Assembly: GCF_900111895.1 (NCBI RefSeq)
Contig: NZ_FOKB01000002.1
Coordinates: forward strand, 186,001-250,000
Direction: 5' to 3'
Source of the DNA: Pseudomonas simiae
GTDB lineage: Bacteria > Pseudomonadota > Gammaproteobacteria > Pseudomonadales > Pseudomonadaceae
Length of the DNA: 64,000 nt
Shown: positions 38,452-50,738 of the stretch, in pieces
Layout: each line of letters starts with the position of its first letter
How positions within the stretch are numbered: position 1 is the stretch's first letter
Notes under the pieces: generated by a model
What the model was told of the DNA's origin: nothing
Databases searched by the model: none
The model's input: the letters and a program-made list of their open reading frames with translations, nothing else
Made by a program: the position numbers and the translations under genes

Positions 38452-39945
38452 TCACATCAAACGCTTACGCTCGCTGGAAGGCGCGATCCCAAGGGATTCG
38501 CGGTACTTGGCGACGGTTCGACGGGCGACCTGAATGCCTTGTGCCTCCAGTAAACCAGCGATCTTACTGTCACTCAATGGCTTTTTCTGATTTTCCGCAG
38601 CAACCAGTTTTTTGATGATCGCGCGAATCGCCGTGGACGAGCATTCACCGCCTTCGGAGGTGCTGACATGGCTGGAGAAAAAGTATTTCAGTTCATAAAT
38701 ACCCCGTGGGGTATGCATGAATTTCTGGGTGGTCACCCGGGAAATCGTCGATTCATGCATGCCAACCGCTTCGGCGATGTCATGCAGTACCAGCGGTTTC
38801 ATCGCCTCGTCGCCGTATTCCAGGAAGCCGCGCTGGTGCTCGACGATCTGAGTGGCCACTTTCATCAGGGTTTCGTTGCGGCTTTGCAGGCTCTTGATGA
38901 ACCAGCGCGCTTCCTGCAACTGGTTGCGCATGAAGGTGTTGTCGGCGCTGGTATCGGCGCGACGTACGAAACCGGCGTATTGCGGGTTGACGCGCAGGCG
39001 CGGCACCGACTCCTGGTTCAGCTCTACCAGCCAGCGCTCGTTGTCCTTGCGTACGATGACGTCGGGGACTACGTATTCGGCTTCGCTCGACTCGATTTGC
39101 GAGCCTGGGCGCGGGTTGAGGCTCTGTACCAGCTCGATGACCTGGCGCAGGTCGTCTTCCTTGAGCTTCATGCGGCGCATCAACTGGCTGTAGTCGCGGC
39201 TGCCGAGCAAGTCGATGTAGTCGGTGACCAGGCGCTGGGCCTCGGTGAGCCAGGCCGTCTTGGCCGGCAGTTGGCGCAATTGCAGCAACAGGCATTCGCT
39301 GAGGGTGCGTGCGCCGATGCCGGCGGGCTCGAACTGCTGGATGCGGTGCAGGACGGCTTCAATCTCGTCCAGCTCGATATCCAGTTCCGGGTCGAAGGCT
39401 TCAAGAATTTCTTCAAGCGTCTCGTCCAGATAACCCTGGTTGTTGATGCAGTCGATCAGGGTCACGGCGATCAAGCGATCGGTGTCCGACATCGGCGCCA
39501 GGTTCAGTTGCCAGAGCAGATGGCTCTGCAGGCTCTCGCCAACGGAGGTGCGGGTGGTGAAGTCCCACTCGTCATCGTCATTGCTGGGCAGGCTGCTGGC
39601 GCTGGTCTGGTAGACGTCTTCCCAGGCCGTGTCGACGGGAAGCTCGTTGGGGATGCGTTCGTTCCAATCGCCTTCCTCAAGGTTATCCACCGTAGGGGCG
39701 GTTTCCTGATAGGAGGGTTCCTGCACGTCGGAATTGGGTTTTTGCTCGATGTTATCGGCCAGCGGGTCTGCATTATCGAAGTCGTCGCCTTCTTCCTGGC
39801 GTTCGAGCATCGGGTTGGACTCCAAGGCCTCCTGGATTTCCTGTTGCAGGTCCAGGGTCGACAATTGGAGCAGGCGGATGGCCTGTTGCAGCTGCGGTGT
39901 CATCGTCAGCTGCTGGCCCATTCTCAGGACTAGCGATGGTTTCAT
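38452..39945 (-). CDS. rpoN: RNA polymerase sigma-54 factor
   Basis: A 497-residue sigma factor. Region I is Gln/Leu-rich ([20 protein letters not shown]), region II is acidic (about 55-130), region III holds the core-binding domain, the HTH ([23 protein letters not shown], split over two helices) and the RpoN box [10 protein letters not shown] (474-483). It recognises -24/-12 promoters with enhancer-binding activators. It lies downstream of lptB. Confidence 0.97.
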   Translation of the reverse strand: MKPSLVLRMGQQLTMTPQLQQAIRLLQLSTLDLQQEIQEALESNPMLERQEEGDDFDNADPLADNIEQKPNSDVQEPSYQETAPTVDNLEEGDWNERIPNELPVDTAWEDVYQTSASSLPSNDDDEWDFTTRTSVGESLQSHLLWQLNLAPMSDTDRLIAVTLIDCINNQGYLDETLEEILEAFDPELDIELDEIEAVLHRIQQFEPAGIGARTLSECLLLQLRQLPAKTAWLTEAQRLVTDYIDLLGSRDYSQLMRRMKLKEDDLRQVIELVQSLNPRPGSQIESSEAEYVVPDVIVRKDNERWLVELNQESVPRLRVNPQYAGFVRRADTSADNTFMRNQLQEARWFIKSLQSRNETLMKVATQIVEHQRGFLEYGDEAMKPLVLHDIAEAVGMHESTISRVTTQKFMHTPRGIYELKYFFSSHVSTSEGGECSSTAIRAIIKKLVAAENQKKPLSDSKIAGLLEAQGIQVARRTVAKYRESLGIAPSSERKRLM

Positions 39946-40130
39946 GGCAGGGGCTTAACACCTTATTCGCCGGCGCAATGCGCCATCCACGACAGGGCGC
40001 GTGAGCGCCAAACATAAGCAAATTATATGCCTGATGTCGGGGGCTTTGCCTAGAGCGCGGTAACAATAAAAATCCGGAGGTTTTCATTGACTCCCGCGCA
40101 CCTCGGCAAACGGCCGTGACACCACGGTGT

Positions 40131-40856
40131 TTACAGGCGGAACTCGTGACCCAGGTACACTTCCTTGACCAGATCGTTGGCCAGGATGGTGGCCGAGTCA
40201 CCTTCGGCGATCAGTTGGCCATCGTTGACGATATACGCGGTTTCGCAGATATCGAGGGTCTCACGGACGTTGTGGTCAGTGATCAGCACGCCAATGCCCT
40301 TGGCCTTGAGGTGATGGATGATCTGCTTGATGTCGCCGACCGAGATCGGGTCGACGCCGGCAAACGGTTCGTCCAGCAGAATGAACTTGGGGGCAGTGGC
40401 CAGGGCGCGGGCGATTTCCACACGACGACGCTCACCACCGGACAGGCTCATGCCGAGGTTGTCGCGAATGTGGTTGATGTGGAATTCCTGCAGCAGGCTT
40501 TCCAGTTCCTTGCGGCGGCCGTCACGGTCGAGTTCCTTGCGGGTCTCGAGGATCGCCATGATGTTATCGGCGACCGACAGTTTGCGGAAGATCGACGCTT
40601 CCTGCGGGAGATAGCCGATACCGGCGCGTGCACGGCCGTGCATCGGCTGGTGGCTCACGTCCAGGTCGTCGATCAGCACGCGACCCTGGTCCGCCTGGAC
40701 CAGGCCGACGATCATGTAGAAGCAGGTGGTCTTGCCGGCACCGTTGGGGCCGAGCAAGCCGACGATCTGGCCGCTGTCGATCGACAGGCTGACGTCGCGC
40801 ACGACCTGACGGCTTTTATAGGCCTTGGCCAGATGCTGGGCTTTCAGGGTTGCCAT
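40131..40856 (-). CDS. lptB: LPS export ABC transporter ATP-binding protein LptB
   Basis: A 241-residue ABC ATPase with Walker A (GPNGAGKTT), signature ([15 protein letters not shown]) and Walker B ([10 protein letters not shown]). It powers LPS extraction from the inner membrane with LptFG. Its start overlaps the lptA stop by one base. A 185-base gap separates it from rpoN and shows no gene. Confidence 0.97.
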   Translation of the reverse strand: MATLKAQHLAKAYKSRQVVRDVSLSIDSGQIVGLLGPNGAGKTTCFYMIVGLVQADQGRVLIDDLDVSHQPMHGRARAGIGYLPQEASIFRKLSVADNIMAILETRKELDRDGRRKELESLLQEFHINHIRDNLGMSLSGGERRRVEIARALATAPKFILLDEPFAGVDPISVGDIKQIIHHLKAKGIGVLITDHNVRETLDICETAYIVNDGQLIAEGDSATILANDLVKEVYLGHEFRL

Positions 40857-41389
40857 TACTCGGCCTTCTTCTTCGGCTGGATAACCATGTCGATGCGTGG
40901 GCGTGGTGCAGTGACCTTGCTGCCATTGGCACGACCGGCGTTAGCGATCTGTTTCACGGTGTCGTAGGTGATTTTCTCGCCTTCCGTGGAGTTGCCATCG
41001 GGGCTGAGCACCTTGGCCTGATCGATCAGCACGATGCGGTTCTGCTGGGCGTGGTACTGGATGGTCTTGCCGTAGCCTTTCATCGGGCCGGTGTCGGTAG
41101 GCGACTGCTTCTGTTCGAAGTAAGCCAGGTTGCCCACGGAAGTCACCACGTCGATGTCGCCGGCAGCGGTGCGAGTCAGGGTCACCGTATTACCGGTGAT
41201 CTTCATCGAACCCTGGGTAATGATCACGCCACCGGTGTAGGTGGCGACACCTTGCTTGTCATCCAGCTGCGCATCGTCAGCCGAGATGTGGATCGGCTGC
41301 TGGCTATCGTTCGGCAGAGCCCAGGCGCTCACGCTTCCCAGTGCTGCGCCCAGACCGAGCAAAATAGGGAGAGTTTTAACGAGCCTCAT
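40856..41389 (-). CDS. lptA: LPS periplasmic bridge protein LptA
   Basis: A 177-residue secreted beta-jellyroll protein with a signal peptide (about 1-25, ending SVSAWA). The OstA-like core starts [24 protein letters not shown]. It polymerises into the bridge carrying LPS across the periplasm. It overlaps lptC by 14 bases and lptB by one. Confidence 0.95.
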   Translation of the reverse strand: MRLVKTLPILLGLGAALGSVSAWALPNDSQQPIHISADDAQLDDKQGVATYTGGVIITQGSMKITGNTVTLTRTAAGDIDVVTSVGNLAYFEQKQSPTDTGPMKGYGKTIQYHAQQNRIVLIDQAKVLSPDGNSTEGEKITYDTVKQIANAGRANGSKVTAPRPRIDMVIQPKKKAE

Positions 41390-41948
41390 ACTGTCCTCTT
41401 ACGTTCGATAGCAGGTGTATCCTGCTTTCTTTCAAATACGCTTTCATTCCCTTGCCAGTCGATACACCGCCAGCGCCGTCGATTCTAACGTCTTGCTCGG
41501 TCTGCGCATATTGCTTCTGCGGGAATACGGTCATGCGACTGCTGGTAATCACGGTATCGCGGTTCTGCGCGTCAGTGCGGGCGACGCGTACCGAGTCGAT
41601 CAATTCAACCTCGGTACCGTCCGGGTTGACCTCGCCACGCTTGCTGGTGACGTGCCAGGGGAATTCGGTGCCGCGGTACAGATTCAGGTCGGGGTTGGTC
41701 AGCAGGGTGACTTCGGACGCCTTCAAGTGTTCGACTTTGTCCGATGTCATTTCGTACTGCACTTTGCCGTCAGGTAGGAACTGTACGCTGTAGGCATTGG
41801 TGGCGTAATAGTCGATAGCGCCTTGGTCAGCCTGCGCAACAGGCTGGTCGAGAAAGCGCTCCGGGCTGATATTCCAGTAGCCCACCGCCAGGAGCAGCGC
41901 GGCGATAACCCCGAATAACAGGAAGTTGCGAATCTTTTTGCTCAGCAT
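41376..41948 (-). CDS. lptC: LPS export protein LptC
   Basis: A 190-residue bitopic protein: one N-terminal membrane helix (about 10-27) followed by a periplasmic beta-jellyroll that receives LPS from LptBFG and hands it to LptA. Sequence conservation is low in the family; the order kdsC-lptC-lptA-lptB supports the call. Confidence 0.93.
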   Translation of the reverse strand: MLSKKIRNFLLFGVIAALLLAVGYWNISPERFLDQPVAQADQGAIDYYATNAYSVQFLPDGKVQYEMTSDKVEHLKASEVTLLTNPDLNLYRGTEFPWHVTSKRGEVNPDGTEVELIDSVRVARTDAQNRDTVITSSRMTVFPQKQYAQTEQDVRIDGAGGVSTGKGMKAYLKESRIHLLSNVRGQYEAR

Positions 41949-41956
41949 AAAACGCT

Positions 41957-42481
41957 CTATAAGTAGGCGGCGTGGGCCGCTTCAAGGCTGCCCTGGGCAC
42001 GCAGGATCAGCTCGCAGAACTCGCGGGCGGCACCTTCGCCGCCACGGGCGGTGGTGATGCCGTGGGCATGCTCGCGAACAAATGCCGCTGCATTGGCGAC
42101 CGCCATGCCCAAGCCCACCCGGCGGATCACCGGCAGGTCTGGCAGGTCATCGCCCAAGTAGGCGACCTGCTCATAGCTTAGGTTGAGTTGGCCAAGAAGC
42201 TCGTCCAGAACCACCAGTTTATCCTCGCGGCCCTGATACAGGTGAGGAATCCCCAGATTTTGTGCGCGGCGTTCCACAACCGGAGTTTTCCGGCCACTGA
42301 TGATTGCCGTTTGCACGCCTGACGCCATCAGCATTTTGATGCCCTGGCCGTCGAGGGTGTTGAACGTCTTGAATTCGCTGCCGTCTTCGAGGAAGTACAG
42401 GCGGCCATCGGTCAGCACGCCATCGACGTCGAAAATCGCCAACTTGATGTTTTTACCGCGTTGCAACAGGTCGCTGGTCAT
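41957..42481 (-). CDS. kdsC: 3-deoxy-D-manno-octulosonate-8-phosphate phosphatase
   Basis: A 174-residue HAD phosphatase without a large cap. The nucleophile motif is FDVDGVLTDG; later motifs include ISGRKTPVVERR and YLGDDLPDLPV. It removes phosphate from Kdo-8-P. It directly abuts kdsD. Confidence 0.95.
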   Translation of the reverse strand: MTSDLLQRGKNIKLAIFDVDGVLTDGRLYFLEDGSEFKTFNTLDGQGIKMLMASGVQTAIISGRKTPVVERRAQNLGIPHLYQGREDKLVVLDELLGQLNLSYEQVAYLGDDLPDLPVIRRVGLGMAVANAAAFVREHAHGITTARGGEGAAREFCELILRAQGSLEAAHAAYL

Positions 42482-43456
42482 TTACATCACTCCCGCACGC
42501 AGCAAGTCGTGCATGTTCAGGGCGCCGATCGGGTGGTCATTGGCATCGACCACCACCAGCGCACCGATCTTGTGGTCTTCCATGATCTTCAAGGCTTCGG
42601 CGGCCAGCATTTCAGGGCGGGCGGTCTTGCCATGGGGGGTCATCACCGCATCGATGGTGGCGGTGTGGATATCAATGGTGCGGTCCAGGGTGCGGCGCAG
42701 GTCGCCGTCGGTAAAGACCCCGGCCAGGCGGCCGTTGTCTTCCAGGATCACGGTCATGCCCAGGCCTTTGCGGGTCATTTCCATCAGCGCGTCCTTCAAC
42801 AAGGTGCCGCGCTGGACGTGGGGCAGTTCATCACCGGAATGCATGACGTTTTCCACTTTCAACAGCAGGCGGCGGCCCAGGGCGCCACCGGGATGGGAAA
42901 AAGCGAAGTCTTCAGCGGTAAACCCACGGGCTTCCAGCAGCGCCACAGCCAGGGCGTCACCCATGACCAGCGCCGCGGTGGTGGAGGAGGTGGGCGCGAG
43001 GTTCAGCGGGCAGGCCTCGTGGGCCACGTGAACATTCAGGTTTACGTCGGCGGCCTTGGCCAGGGTCGATTCCGGGTTGCCGGTGAGGCTGATCATCTGT
43101 ATGCCCAGGCGCTTGATCAGTGGCAGCAGGGTCACGATTTCGTTGGTGGTGCCGGAGTTGGACAGCGCCAGGATGATGTCATCCTTGGTGATCATGCCCA
43201 TATCGCCGTGGCTGGCCTCGGCCGGGTGCACGAAAAACGCAGTGGTCCCGGTGCTGGCCAGGGTGGCGGCGATCTTGTTGCCGACGTGACCCGACTTGCC
43301 CATGCCGACCACGACAACCCGGCCCTTGCTGGCCAGAATCATCTCGCACGCGCGTACGAAATCTGCGTCGATATGCGCCAGCAAGCCTTCTACGGCTTCA
43401 AGCTCGAGGCGAATGGTGCGTTGTGCGGATTGAATAAGGTCGCTGGATTGGCTCAT
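42482..43456 (-). CDS. kdsD: Arabinose-5-phosphate isomerase
   Basis: A 324-residue SIS-domain isomerase with two C-terminal CBS domains. It converts ribulose-5-P to arabinose-5-P, the Kdo precursor. The SIS core shows GMGKSGHVGNKIAATLASTG and SNSGTTNEI; CBS repeats occupy about 205-324. The start MSQSSDLIQ is chosen over a longer frame. The 298-base gap to mlaF holds the divergent promoters; no further feature is obvious. Confidence 0.95.
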   Translation of the reverse strand: MSQSSDLIQSAQRTIRLELEAVEGLLAHIDADFVRACEMILASKGRVVVVGMGKSGHVGNKIAATLASTGTTAFFVHPAEASHGDMGMITKDDIILALSNSGTTNEIVTLLPLIKRLGIQMISLTGNPESTLAKAADVNLNVHVAHEACPLNLAPTSSTTAALVMGDALAVALLEARGFTAEDFAFSHPGGALGRRLLLKVENVMHSGDELPHVQRGTLLKDALMEMTRKGLGMTVILEDNGRLAGVFTDGDLRRTLDRTIDIHTATIDAVMTPHGKTARPEMLAAEALKIMEDHKIGALVVVDANDHPIGALNMHDLLRAGVM

Positions 43457-43754
43457 GTCTGAAATCGTATAGCCTGACGAAAAGTCGGCGATTATAGCGG
43501 TAATGATCAATTCCCTCACGCTAGTTCGTCAGGGTTTGTTCGCAATGCGCCTGAGATTCATCCCAAGCAATGATTTTTCCCTGTCCCCAATCTGAACAAG
43601 CGCTGTTCCGGCCTTGGGCGCCCTGTACCAGCAGTGATATAGTTCGCCGCCAGTTCGGTCCGCCCAGCCCACGTGGCCAACTATTGCACAACGGTTGCAA
43701 ACGTTTGTCGCAAGCGTGGTGTCTGAGTGAGAGGCTGCATCCCAAGGAGTTTAG

Positions 43755-44564
43755 ATGAGTGCCGATAACGCCTACGCGGTCGAGCTGAAGGGACTGACCT
43801 TCAAGCGCGGGACGCGCAGCATCTTCAATAACGTCGATATCCGCATTCCGCGCGGCAAGGTCACGGGCATCATGGGGCCTTCCGGTTGCGGCAAGACCAC
43901 CCTGTTGCGCCTGATGGGCATGCAATTGCGCCCCAGTGCCGGCGAAGTGTGGGTCAATGGCCAGAACCTGCCGACGCTGTCGCGCAGTGATCTGTTCGAT
44001 GCGCGCAAGCATATGGGTGTGCTGTTCCAGAGCGGTGCGCTGTTCACCGACCTCGATGTTTTCGAGAACGTGGCCTTTCCGCTGCGGGTGCATACCCAGC
44101 TGTCCGATGAAATGATTCGTGACATTGTGTTGCTGAAACTGCAGGCCGTAGGCCTTCGCGGTGCCATCGACCTGATGCCTGACGAGCTGTCCGGCGGCAT
44201 GAAGCGCCGTGTGGCCCTGGCGCGTGCCATTGCCCTCGACCCGCAGATCCTCATGTATGACGAGCCTTTTGTCGGTCAGGACCCCATCGCCATGGGCGTG
44301 CTGGTGCGTTTGATCCGCTTGCTGAACGATGCGTTGGGCATCACCAGCATTGTGGTCTCCCACGATTTGGCAGAAACCGCGAGCATTGCCGATTACCTCT
44401 ATGTCGTCGGCGATGGCCAGGTGCTGGGGCAGGGCACGCCCGAAGAACTGATGAACGCCGACAACCCGCGCATTCGCCAATTCATGACCGGCGATCCTGA
44501 TGGCCCGGTGCCTTTTCACTTTCCGGCAGCGGATTACCGCTCAGATCTTCTGGGGAAGCGCTGA
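43755..44564 (+). CDS. mlaF: Phospholipid ABC transporter ATP-binding protein MlaF
   Basis: A 269-residue ABC ATPase with Walker [10 protein letters not shown], signature [14 protein letters not shown] and Walker [13 protein letters not shown]. It drives the MlaFEDB complex that maintains outer-membrane lipid asymmetry. AAGGAG precedes the ATG. Its stop overlaps the mlaE start. Confidence 0.96.
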   Translation: MSADNAYAVELKGLTFKRGTRSIFNNVDIRIPRGKVTGIMGPSGCGKTTLLRLMGMQLRPSAGEVWVNGQNLPTLSRSDLFDARKHMGVLFQSGALFTDLDVFENVAFPLRVHTQLSDEMIRDIVLLKLQAVGLRGAIDLMPDELSGGMKRRVALARAIALDPQILMYDEPFVGQDPIAMGVLVRLIRLLNDALGITSIVVSHDLAETASIADYLYVVGDGQVLGQGTPEELMNADNPRIRQFMTGDPDGPVPFHFPAADYRSDLLGKR

Positions 44565-45361
44565 TGCGCAAGACATCTCTCATCGAGAAGGTTCGCCTTT
44601 TCGGTCGTTCGGGTATCGACATTGTCGAAGTGCTCGGTCGTTCGACGATTTTCCTGTTCCACGCCCTGCTCGGTCGCGGCGGCATTGGCGGCGGCTTCGG
44701 CCTGTTGATCAAGCAGCTGCATTCGGTAGGCGTGATGTCCCTGGTGATCATCGTGGTCTCCGGGGTATTCATCGGCATGGTGCTGGCGTTGCAGGGCTTC
44801 AATATTCTTTCCAGCTACGGTTCGGAGCAGGCGGTGGGGCAGATGGTCGCCCTGACGCTGTTGCGTGAACTGGGGCCGGTGGTGACTGCCTTGTTGTTCG
44901 CCGGGCGTGCGGGTTCCGCGCTGACCGCCGAAATCGGCAACATGAAGTCCACTGAACAGCTGTCCAGCCTCGAAATGATCGGCGTGGATCCGCTCAAGTA
45001 CATTGTTGCCCCGCGCCTGTGGGCCGGCTTCATTTCCCTGCCACTGCTGGCGATGATCTTCAGCGTGGTCGGTATCTGGGGCGGTTCGTGGGTGGCGGTG
45101 GACTGGCTGGGCGTCTACGACGGCTCCTACTGGGCCAACATGCAAAACAGCGTGACCTTCAGCGGTGACGTGCTCAACGGCATCATAAAGAGCATTGTCT
45201 TCGCCTTTGTCGTCACCTGGATCGCCGTATTCCAAGGCTACGACTGTGAGCCCACTTCAGAAGGGATCAGTCGCGCCACCACCAAGACCGTTGTGTACGC
45301 CTCGCTGGCGGTACTGGGCCTTGACTTCATTTTGACCGCCTTGATGTTTGGAGATTTCTGA
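44564..45361 (+). CDS. mlaE: Phospholipid ABC transporter permease MlaE
   Basis: A 265-residue permease with the MlaE-family [24 protein letters not shown] region and a [17 protein letters not shown] coupling helix. It overlaps both mlaF and mlaD by one base, typical of tight translational coupling. Confidence 0.96.
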   Translation: MRKTSLIEKVRLFGRSGIDIVEVLGRSTIFLFHALLGRGGIGGGFGLLIKQLHSVGVMSLVIIVVSGVFIGMVLALQGFNILSSYGSEQAVGQMVALTLLRELGPVVTALLFAGRAGSALTAEIGNMKSTEQLSSLEMIGVDPLKYIVAPRLWAGFISLPLLAMIFSVVGIWGGSWVAVDWLGVYDGSYWANMQNSVTFSGDVLNGIIKSIVFAFVVTWIAVFQGYDCEPTSEGISRATTKTVVYASLAVLGLDFILTALMFGDF

Positions 45362-45828
45362 TGCAAAACCGCACTGTGGAAATCGGTGTCGGCCTTTTCT
45401 TGCTGGCTGGCATCCTGGCTTTACTCTTGTTGGCCCTGCGAGTCAGTGGCCTGTCGGCCAGCCCCACCGCCGATACATATAAACTTTACGCGTACTTCGA
45501 TAATCTCGCCGGTTTGACTGTCAGAGCTAAAGTGACCATGGCCGGTGTGACCATCGGCAAGGTCACGGCAATCGATCTGGACCGCGACAGCTTCACCGGG
45601 CGAGTGACCCTGCAACTGGACAAGAAGGTAGATAATCTGCCGACCGACTCCACTGCATCTATCCTCACTGCGGGTCTGCTGGGCGAAAAATACATCGGTA
45701 TCAGCGTGGGTGGGGAAACAGCCCTGCTCAAGGATGGCTCGACAATCCACGACACACAGTCGTCGCTGGTGCTTGAAGACCTGATCGGTAAATTCCTGCT
45801 TAATACGGTCAATAAAGACGCCAAATGA
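45361..45828 (+). CDS. mlaD: Phospholipid ABC transporter substrate-binding protein MlaD
   Basis: A 155-residue single-MCE-domain protein: one N-terminal membrane helix (about 8-27), then the MCE core with YFDNLAGLTVRAKVTMAGVTIGKV and GLLGEKYIGI. It forms a hexameric pore ring above MlaE and takes lipids from MlaC. Confidence 0.96.
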   Translation: MQNRTVEIGVGLFLLAGILALLLLALRVSGLSASPTADTYKLYAYFDNLAGLTVRAKVTMAGVTIGKVTAIDLDRDSFTGRVTLQLDKKVDNLPTDSTASILTAGLLGEKYIGISVGGETALLKDGSTIHDTQSSLVLEDLIGKFLLNTVNKDAK

Positions 45829-45839
45829 GGAATCTGTTC

Positions 45840-46490
45840 ATGATCTCTACCTTGCGACGTGGCCTGCTGGTGTTGTTGGCAGCGCTGCCGCTGATGGCTA
45901 ACGCTGCAGGTTCTGCGCACGAGCTGGTGCAGGACACGACCAGCAAGATGCTGGCTGACCTGACTGCCAATAAAGAGCAGTACAAGCAAGACCCGAGTAA
46001 GTTCTACGACGCGCTCAACACCATTGTCGGCCCGGTGGTCGATGCCGAAGGCATTTCCCGCAGCATCATGACGGTCAAGTATTCGCGCAAGGCAACTCCC
46101 GCGCAGATGCAGACTTTCCAGGAAAACTTCAAGAAAGGCCTGTTCCAGTTCTACGGCAACGCTTTGCTTGAGTACAACAACCAGGGGATTACCGTCGCTC
46201 CAGCCGGTGACGAGTCCGGTGATCGCACCAGCGTCAACATGAGCGTCAAGGGCAATAACGGCGCCGTCTACCCGGTGCAGTACACCCTGGAAAAGATCAA
46301 CGGCGAGTGGAAGCTGCGTAATGTGATCATCAACGGGATCAACATCGGCAAGCTGTTCCGTGACCAGTTCGCCGACGCCATGCAACGCAATGGCAATGAC
46401 CTGGACAAGACCATCAATGGTTGGGCCGGCGAAGTCGCCAAGGCCAAGGAAGAAACCGACAAACAAGCTTCCGGGAAGCCTGCGCAATGA
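45840..46490 (+). CDS. mlaC: Phospholipid-binding periplasmic protein MlaC
   Basis: A 216-residue secreted shuttle with a signal peptide ending MANAAG. The MlaC core includes KYSRKATPAQMQTFQENFKKGL. I use the ATG at 45840, seven bases after GAGGAA; an ATG at 45825 overlapping the mlaD stop would add five residues before the signal peptide. It overlaps mlaB. Confidence 0.93.
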   Translation: MISTLRRGLLVLLAALPLMANAAGSAHELVQDTTSKMLADLTANKEQYKQDPSKFYDALNTIVGPVVDAEGISRSIMTVKYSRKATPAQMQTFQENFKKGLFQFYGNALLEYNNQGITVAPAGDESGDRTSVNMSVKGNNGAVYPVQYTLEKINGEWKLRNVIINGINIGKLFRDQFADAMQRNGNDLDKTINGWAGEVAKAKEETDKQASGKPAQ

Positions 46491-46792
46491 CTGAAGCGGC
46501 TGTTCGTCTAGGCGATGCCGGCGAGCTGTTCATCAGCGGCGTGCTGGATTACCTCACCGGGCCTGACCTGCGCAAGCAGGGCCAGGCACTGATCAAGACC
46601 AGTTCCGCGCCCGCGTTGGTGCTGGATTGTTCGGCGGTGACCAAGTCCAGCAGCGTCGGTTTATCGTTGTTGCTGTGCTTCATGCGTGATGCCCAAGCGG
46701 CGAAAAAGCCCGTCAGCATCCGCGCAATGCCCGAAGACATGCGTGAAATTGCCGAAGTTTCCGGTCTGACCGAACTGCTGGCCCATCCTTAA
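46487..46792 (+). CDS. mlaB: STAS-domain protein MlaB
   Basis: A 101-residue STAS protein that stabilises and regulates MlaF. LDCSAVTKSSSVGLSLLLCF is the anti-anti-sigma-like segment with the key serine/threonine run. Last gene of mlaFEDCB; ATGA overlap with mlaC; a terminator follows. Confidence 0.93.
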   Translation: MTEAAVRLGDAGELFISGVLDYLTGPDLRKQGQALIKTSSAPALVLDCSAVTKSSSVGLSLLLCFMRDAQAAKKPVSIRAMPEDMREIAEVSGLTELLAHP

Positions 46793-46808
46793 TACACATC
46801 ATTAAAGA

Positions 46809-46860
46809 GGCCCCCCGTCAGAGTCCTGCTATGCGGGGTTCGCAGGCGCGGGGCTTTTTT
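46809..46860 (+). terminator. Terminator after mlaB
   Basis: GGCCCCCCG pairs with the CGCGGGGCT side, with an inner CCTGC/GCAGG stem, followed by six T residues. It separates mlaFEDCB from ibaG-murA. Confidence 0.75.
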
Positions 46861-46906
46861 GTATGATGTGCGACCCGCGCGCACTGGGCGCCGATAGAGG
46901 TTGAGC

Positions 46907-48435
<1,529 letters not shown>

Positions 48436-48447
48436 TCCCTGCTGCAC

Positions 48448-48547
48448 TGTAGGAGCAAGCTTGCTCGCGAAAGACCTCAACGATAACGTGTTTATCCAGA
48501 ATCAACGCGGTGTCCATGAGTTCTTCGCGAGCAAGCTCGCTGCTACA
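48448..48547. repeat. REPIN-type element (C)
   Basis: TGTAGGAGCAAGCTTGCTCGCGA (48448-48470) and inverted TCGCGAGCAAGCTCGCTGCTACA (48525-48547) flank a 54-base spacer. It lies between murA and hisG. The arms are a TGTAGGAGC variant of the TGTGGGAGC motif. Confidence 0.8.
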
Positions 48548-48648
48548 AACACTGATTTGTTTCAAATCGAGGCTGTAATGGCCTCGATCTGTGTCCGGCG
48601 CCGTTTGCGATCGGACAGCAATAGCCTGATGAAGGACTGACGTTTCCC

Positions 48649-49284
48649 ATGTTGACCATCGCACTGTCAAAGGGCCGCATCCTTGACGACACGTTGCCGC
48701 TTCTGGCTGAAGCGGGCATCGTGCCGACCGAGAATCCGGACAAGAGCCGCAAGCTGATCATCCCCACGACCCAGGACGACGTTCGCCTGTTGATCGTGCG
48801 GGCCACCGACGTGCCGACCTACGTTGAGCATGGCGCGGCTGACCTCGGTGTCGCCGGTAAGGACGTGCTGATGGAATACGGCGGCCAGGGCCTGTACGAG
48901 CCATTGGACCTGCGTATCGCCCTGTGCAAGCTGATGACCGCCGGCCGCGTCGGCGACGTCGAGCCTAAGGGCCGTTTGCGCGTGGCGACCAAATTCGTCA
49001 ACGTTGCCAAGCGCTACTACGCCGAACAAGGCCGTCAGGTCGATATCATCAAGCTCTACGGTTCGATGGAGCTGGCACCGTTGATCGGCCTGGCCGACAA
49101 GATCATCGACGTGGTCGACACCGGCAACACCCTGCGTGCCAACGGTCTTGAGCCGCAAGAATTCATTGCCGACATCAGCTCCCGCCTGATCGTCAACAAA
49201 GCATCAATGAAGATGCAGCACGCCCGTATCCAGGCGTTGATCGACACCCTGCGCAAGGCAGTGGAGTCGCGACACCGCGGTTGA
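48649..49284 (+). CDS. hisG: ATP phosphoribosyltransferase, short form
   Basis: A 211-residue short-form HisG catalysing the first histidine-biosynthesis step. Short forms lack the regulatory ACT domain and need HisZ, which must be elsewhere. Conserved: [14 protein letters not shown] and the PRPP loop region [13 protein letters not shown]. hisD follows after a probable terminator. Confidence 0.96.
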   Translation: MLTIALSKGRILDDTLPLLAEAGIVPTENPDKSRKLIIPTTQDDVRLLIVRATDVPTYVEHGAADLGVAGKDVLMEYGGQGLYEPLDLRIALCKLMTAGRVGDVEPKGRLRVATKFVNVAKRYYAEQGRQVDIIKLYGSMELAPLIGLADKIIDVVDTGNTLRANGLEPQEFIADISSRLIVNKASMKMQHARIQALIDTLRKAVESRHRG

Positions 49285-49339
49285 CTTACCCGCGTAGCCG
49301 GAAGGCTGCGCCCGTCTATCCGCCTCATAGCCAGAATTC

Positions 49340-49388
49340 TCAGGTGCCCAAGCGGAAACGACTGCTAATTTAGGGCGCCTGAGTTTTT
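49340..49388 (+). terminator. Probable terminator between hisG and hisD
   Basis: TCAGGTGCCC and GGGCGCCTGA form a 10-bp stem (one G-T pair) with a 23-base loop, then G and TTTTT. The hairpin sits within a pathway cluster, so it may attenuate rather than stop transcription. Confidence 0.65.
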
Positions 49389-49412
49389 GCCAATTCTATT
49401 GAGGCCCTCGCT

Positions 49413-50735
49413 ATGACCACGTCCACTGCAATTGCCCGACTCAACGCTGCCGACCCGGATTTCGCCCATCATCTGGATCATCTGCTGAGCTGGGAAAGCG
49501 TGTCCGACGATTCGGTCAACGGGCGAGTACTCGACATCATCAAGGCCGTGCGCGAGCGCGGTGATGCGGCGTTGGTGGACTTTACCCGCCAGTTCGATGG
49601 CCTGGACGTCGCGTCGATGTCCGACCTGATCCTGCCGCGCGAACGCCTGGAGCTGGCCCTGACGCGCATCACTGCACCTCAGCGCGAAGCTCTGGAAGTC
49701 GCGGCGGCGCGGGTGCGCAGCTACCACGAAAAGCAGAAGCAGGATTCCTGGAGCTACACCGAGGCCGACGGCACCGTGCTGGGCCAGAAGGTCACGCCGC
49801 TGGACCGTGCCGGCCTGTACGTGCCGGGTGGCAAGGCGTCTTACCCGTCGTCGGTGCTGATGAACGCGATCCCGGCCAAAGTGGCAGGCGTGACCGAAGT
49901 GGTCATGGTGGTGCCGACCCCGCGCGGTGAAATCAACGAGCTGGTGCTGGCGGCCGCCTGCATCGCCGGCGTCGACCGTGTGTTCACCATCGGCGGCGCC
50001 CAAGCCGTCGCGGCCCTGGCGTATGGCACCGAAAGCGTGCCGAAGGTCGACAAGGTGGTGGGGCCCGGCAACATCTACGTCGCCACCGCCAAGCGTCATG
50101 TGTTTGGGCAGGTCGGTATCGACATGATCGCCGGCCCTTCGGAAATTCTCGTGGTGTGCGATGGCCAGACCGATCCGGACTGGATCGCCATGGACCTGTT
50201 TTCCCAGGCCGAACACGACGAAGACGCCCAGGCGATTCTGGTCAGCCCGGACGCCGAGTTCCTCGACAAGGTTGCGGCCAGCATCAATAAGTTGCTGCCG
50301 ACCATGGACCGCGCCGAAATCATCGAGAAGTCGATCAATGGCCGGGGCGCGTTGATCCTGGTGCGCGACATGGAGCAGGCCATCGAAGTGGCCAACCGCA
50401 TCGCGCCAGAGCACTTGGAACTGTCCGTTGCCGATCCACAAGCCTGGCTGCCGTCGATTCGCCACGCCGGCGCGATCTTCATGGGCCGTCACACCAGTGA
50501 AGCCCTGGGCGACTACTGCGCAGGCCCGAACCACGTGCTGCCGACGTCCGGCACCGCGCGTTTCTCGTCGCCGCTGGGGGTGTATGACTTCCAGAAGCGT
50601 TCATCGATCATCTTCTGTTCGCCGCAGGGCGCCTCCGAGCTGGGCAAGACTGCCTCGGTGCTGGCCCGTGGTGAATCCCTGAGCGCCCACGCCCGTAGCG
50701 CCGAATACCGCATCCTTGATGAGAAGGGGAACTGA
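49413..50735 (+). CDS. hisD: Histidinol dehydrogenase
   Basis: A 440-residue zinc enzyme that oxidises histidinol to histidine in two NAD steps. Typical stretches: [20 protein letters not shown] and [12 protein letters not shown], plus [14 protein letters not shown] with a key His. It precedes hisC by three bases. Confidence 0.97.
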   Translation: MTTSTAIARLNAADPDFAHHLDHLLSWESVSDDSVNGRVLDIIKAVRERGDAALVDFTRQFDGLDVASMSDLILPRERLELALTRITAPQREALEVAAARVRSYHEKQKQDSWSYTEADGTVLGQKVTPLDRAGLYVPGGKASYPSSVLMNAIPAKVAGVTEVVMVVPTPRGEINELVLAAACIAGVDRVFTIGGAQAVAALAYGTESVPKVDKVVGPGNIYVATAKRHVFGQVGIDMIAGPSEILVVCDGQTDPDWIAMDLFSQAEHDEDAQAILVSPDAEFLDKVAASINKLLPTMDRAEIIEKSINGRGALILVRDMEQAIEVANRIAPEHLELSVADPQAWLPSIRHAGAIFMGRHTSEALGDYCAGPNHVLPTSGTARFSSPLGVYDFQKRSSIIFCSPQGASELGKTASVLARGESLSAHARSAEYRILDEKGN

Positions 50736-50738
50736 GAC

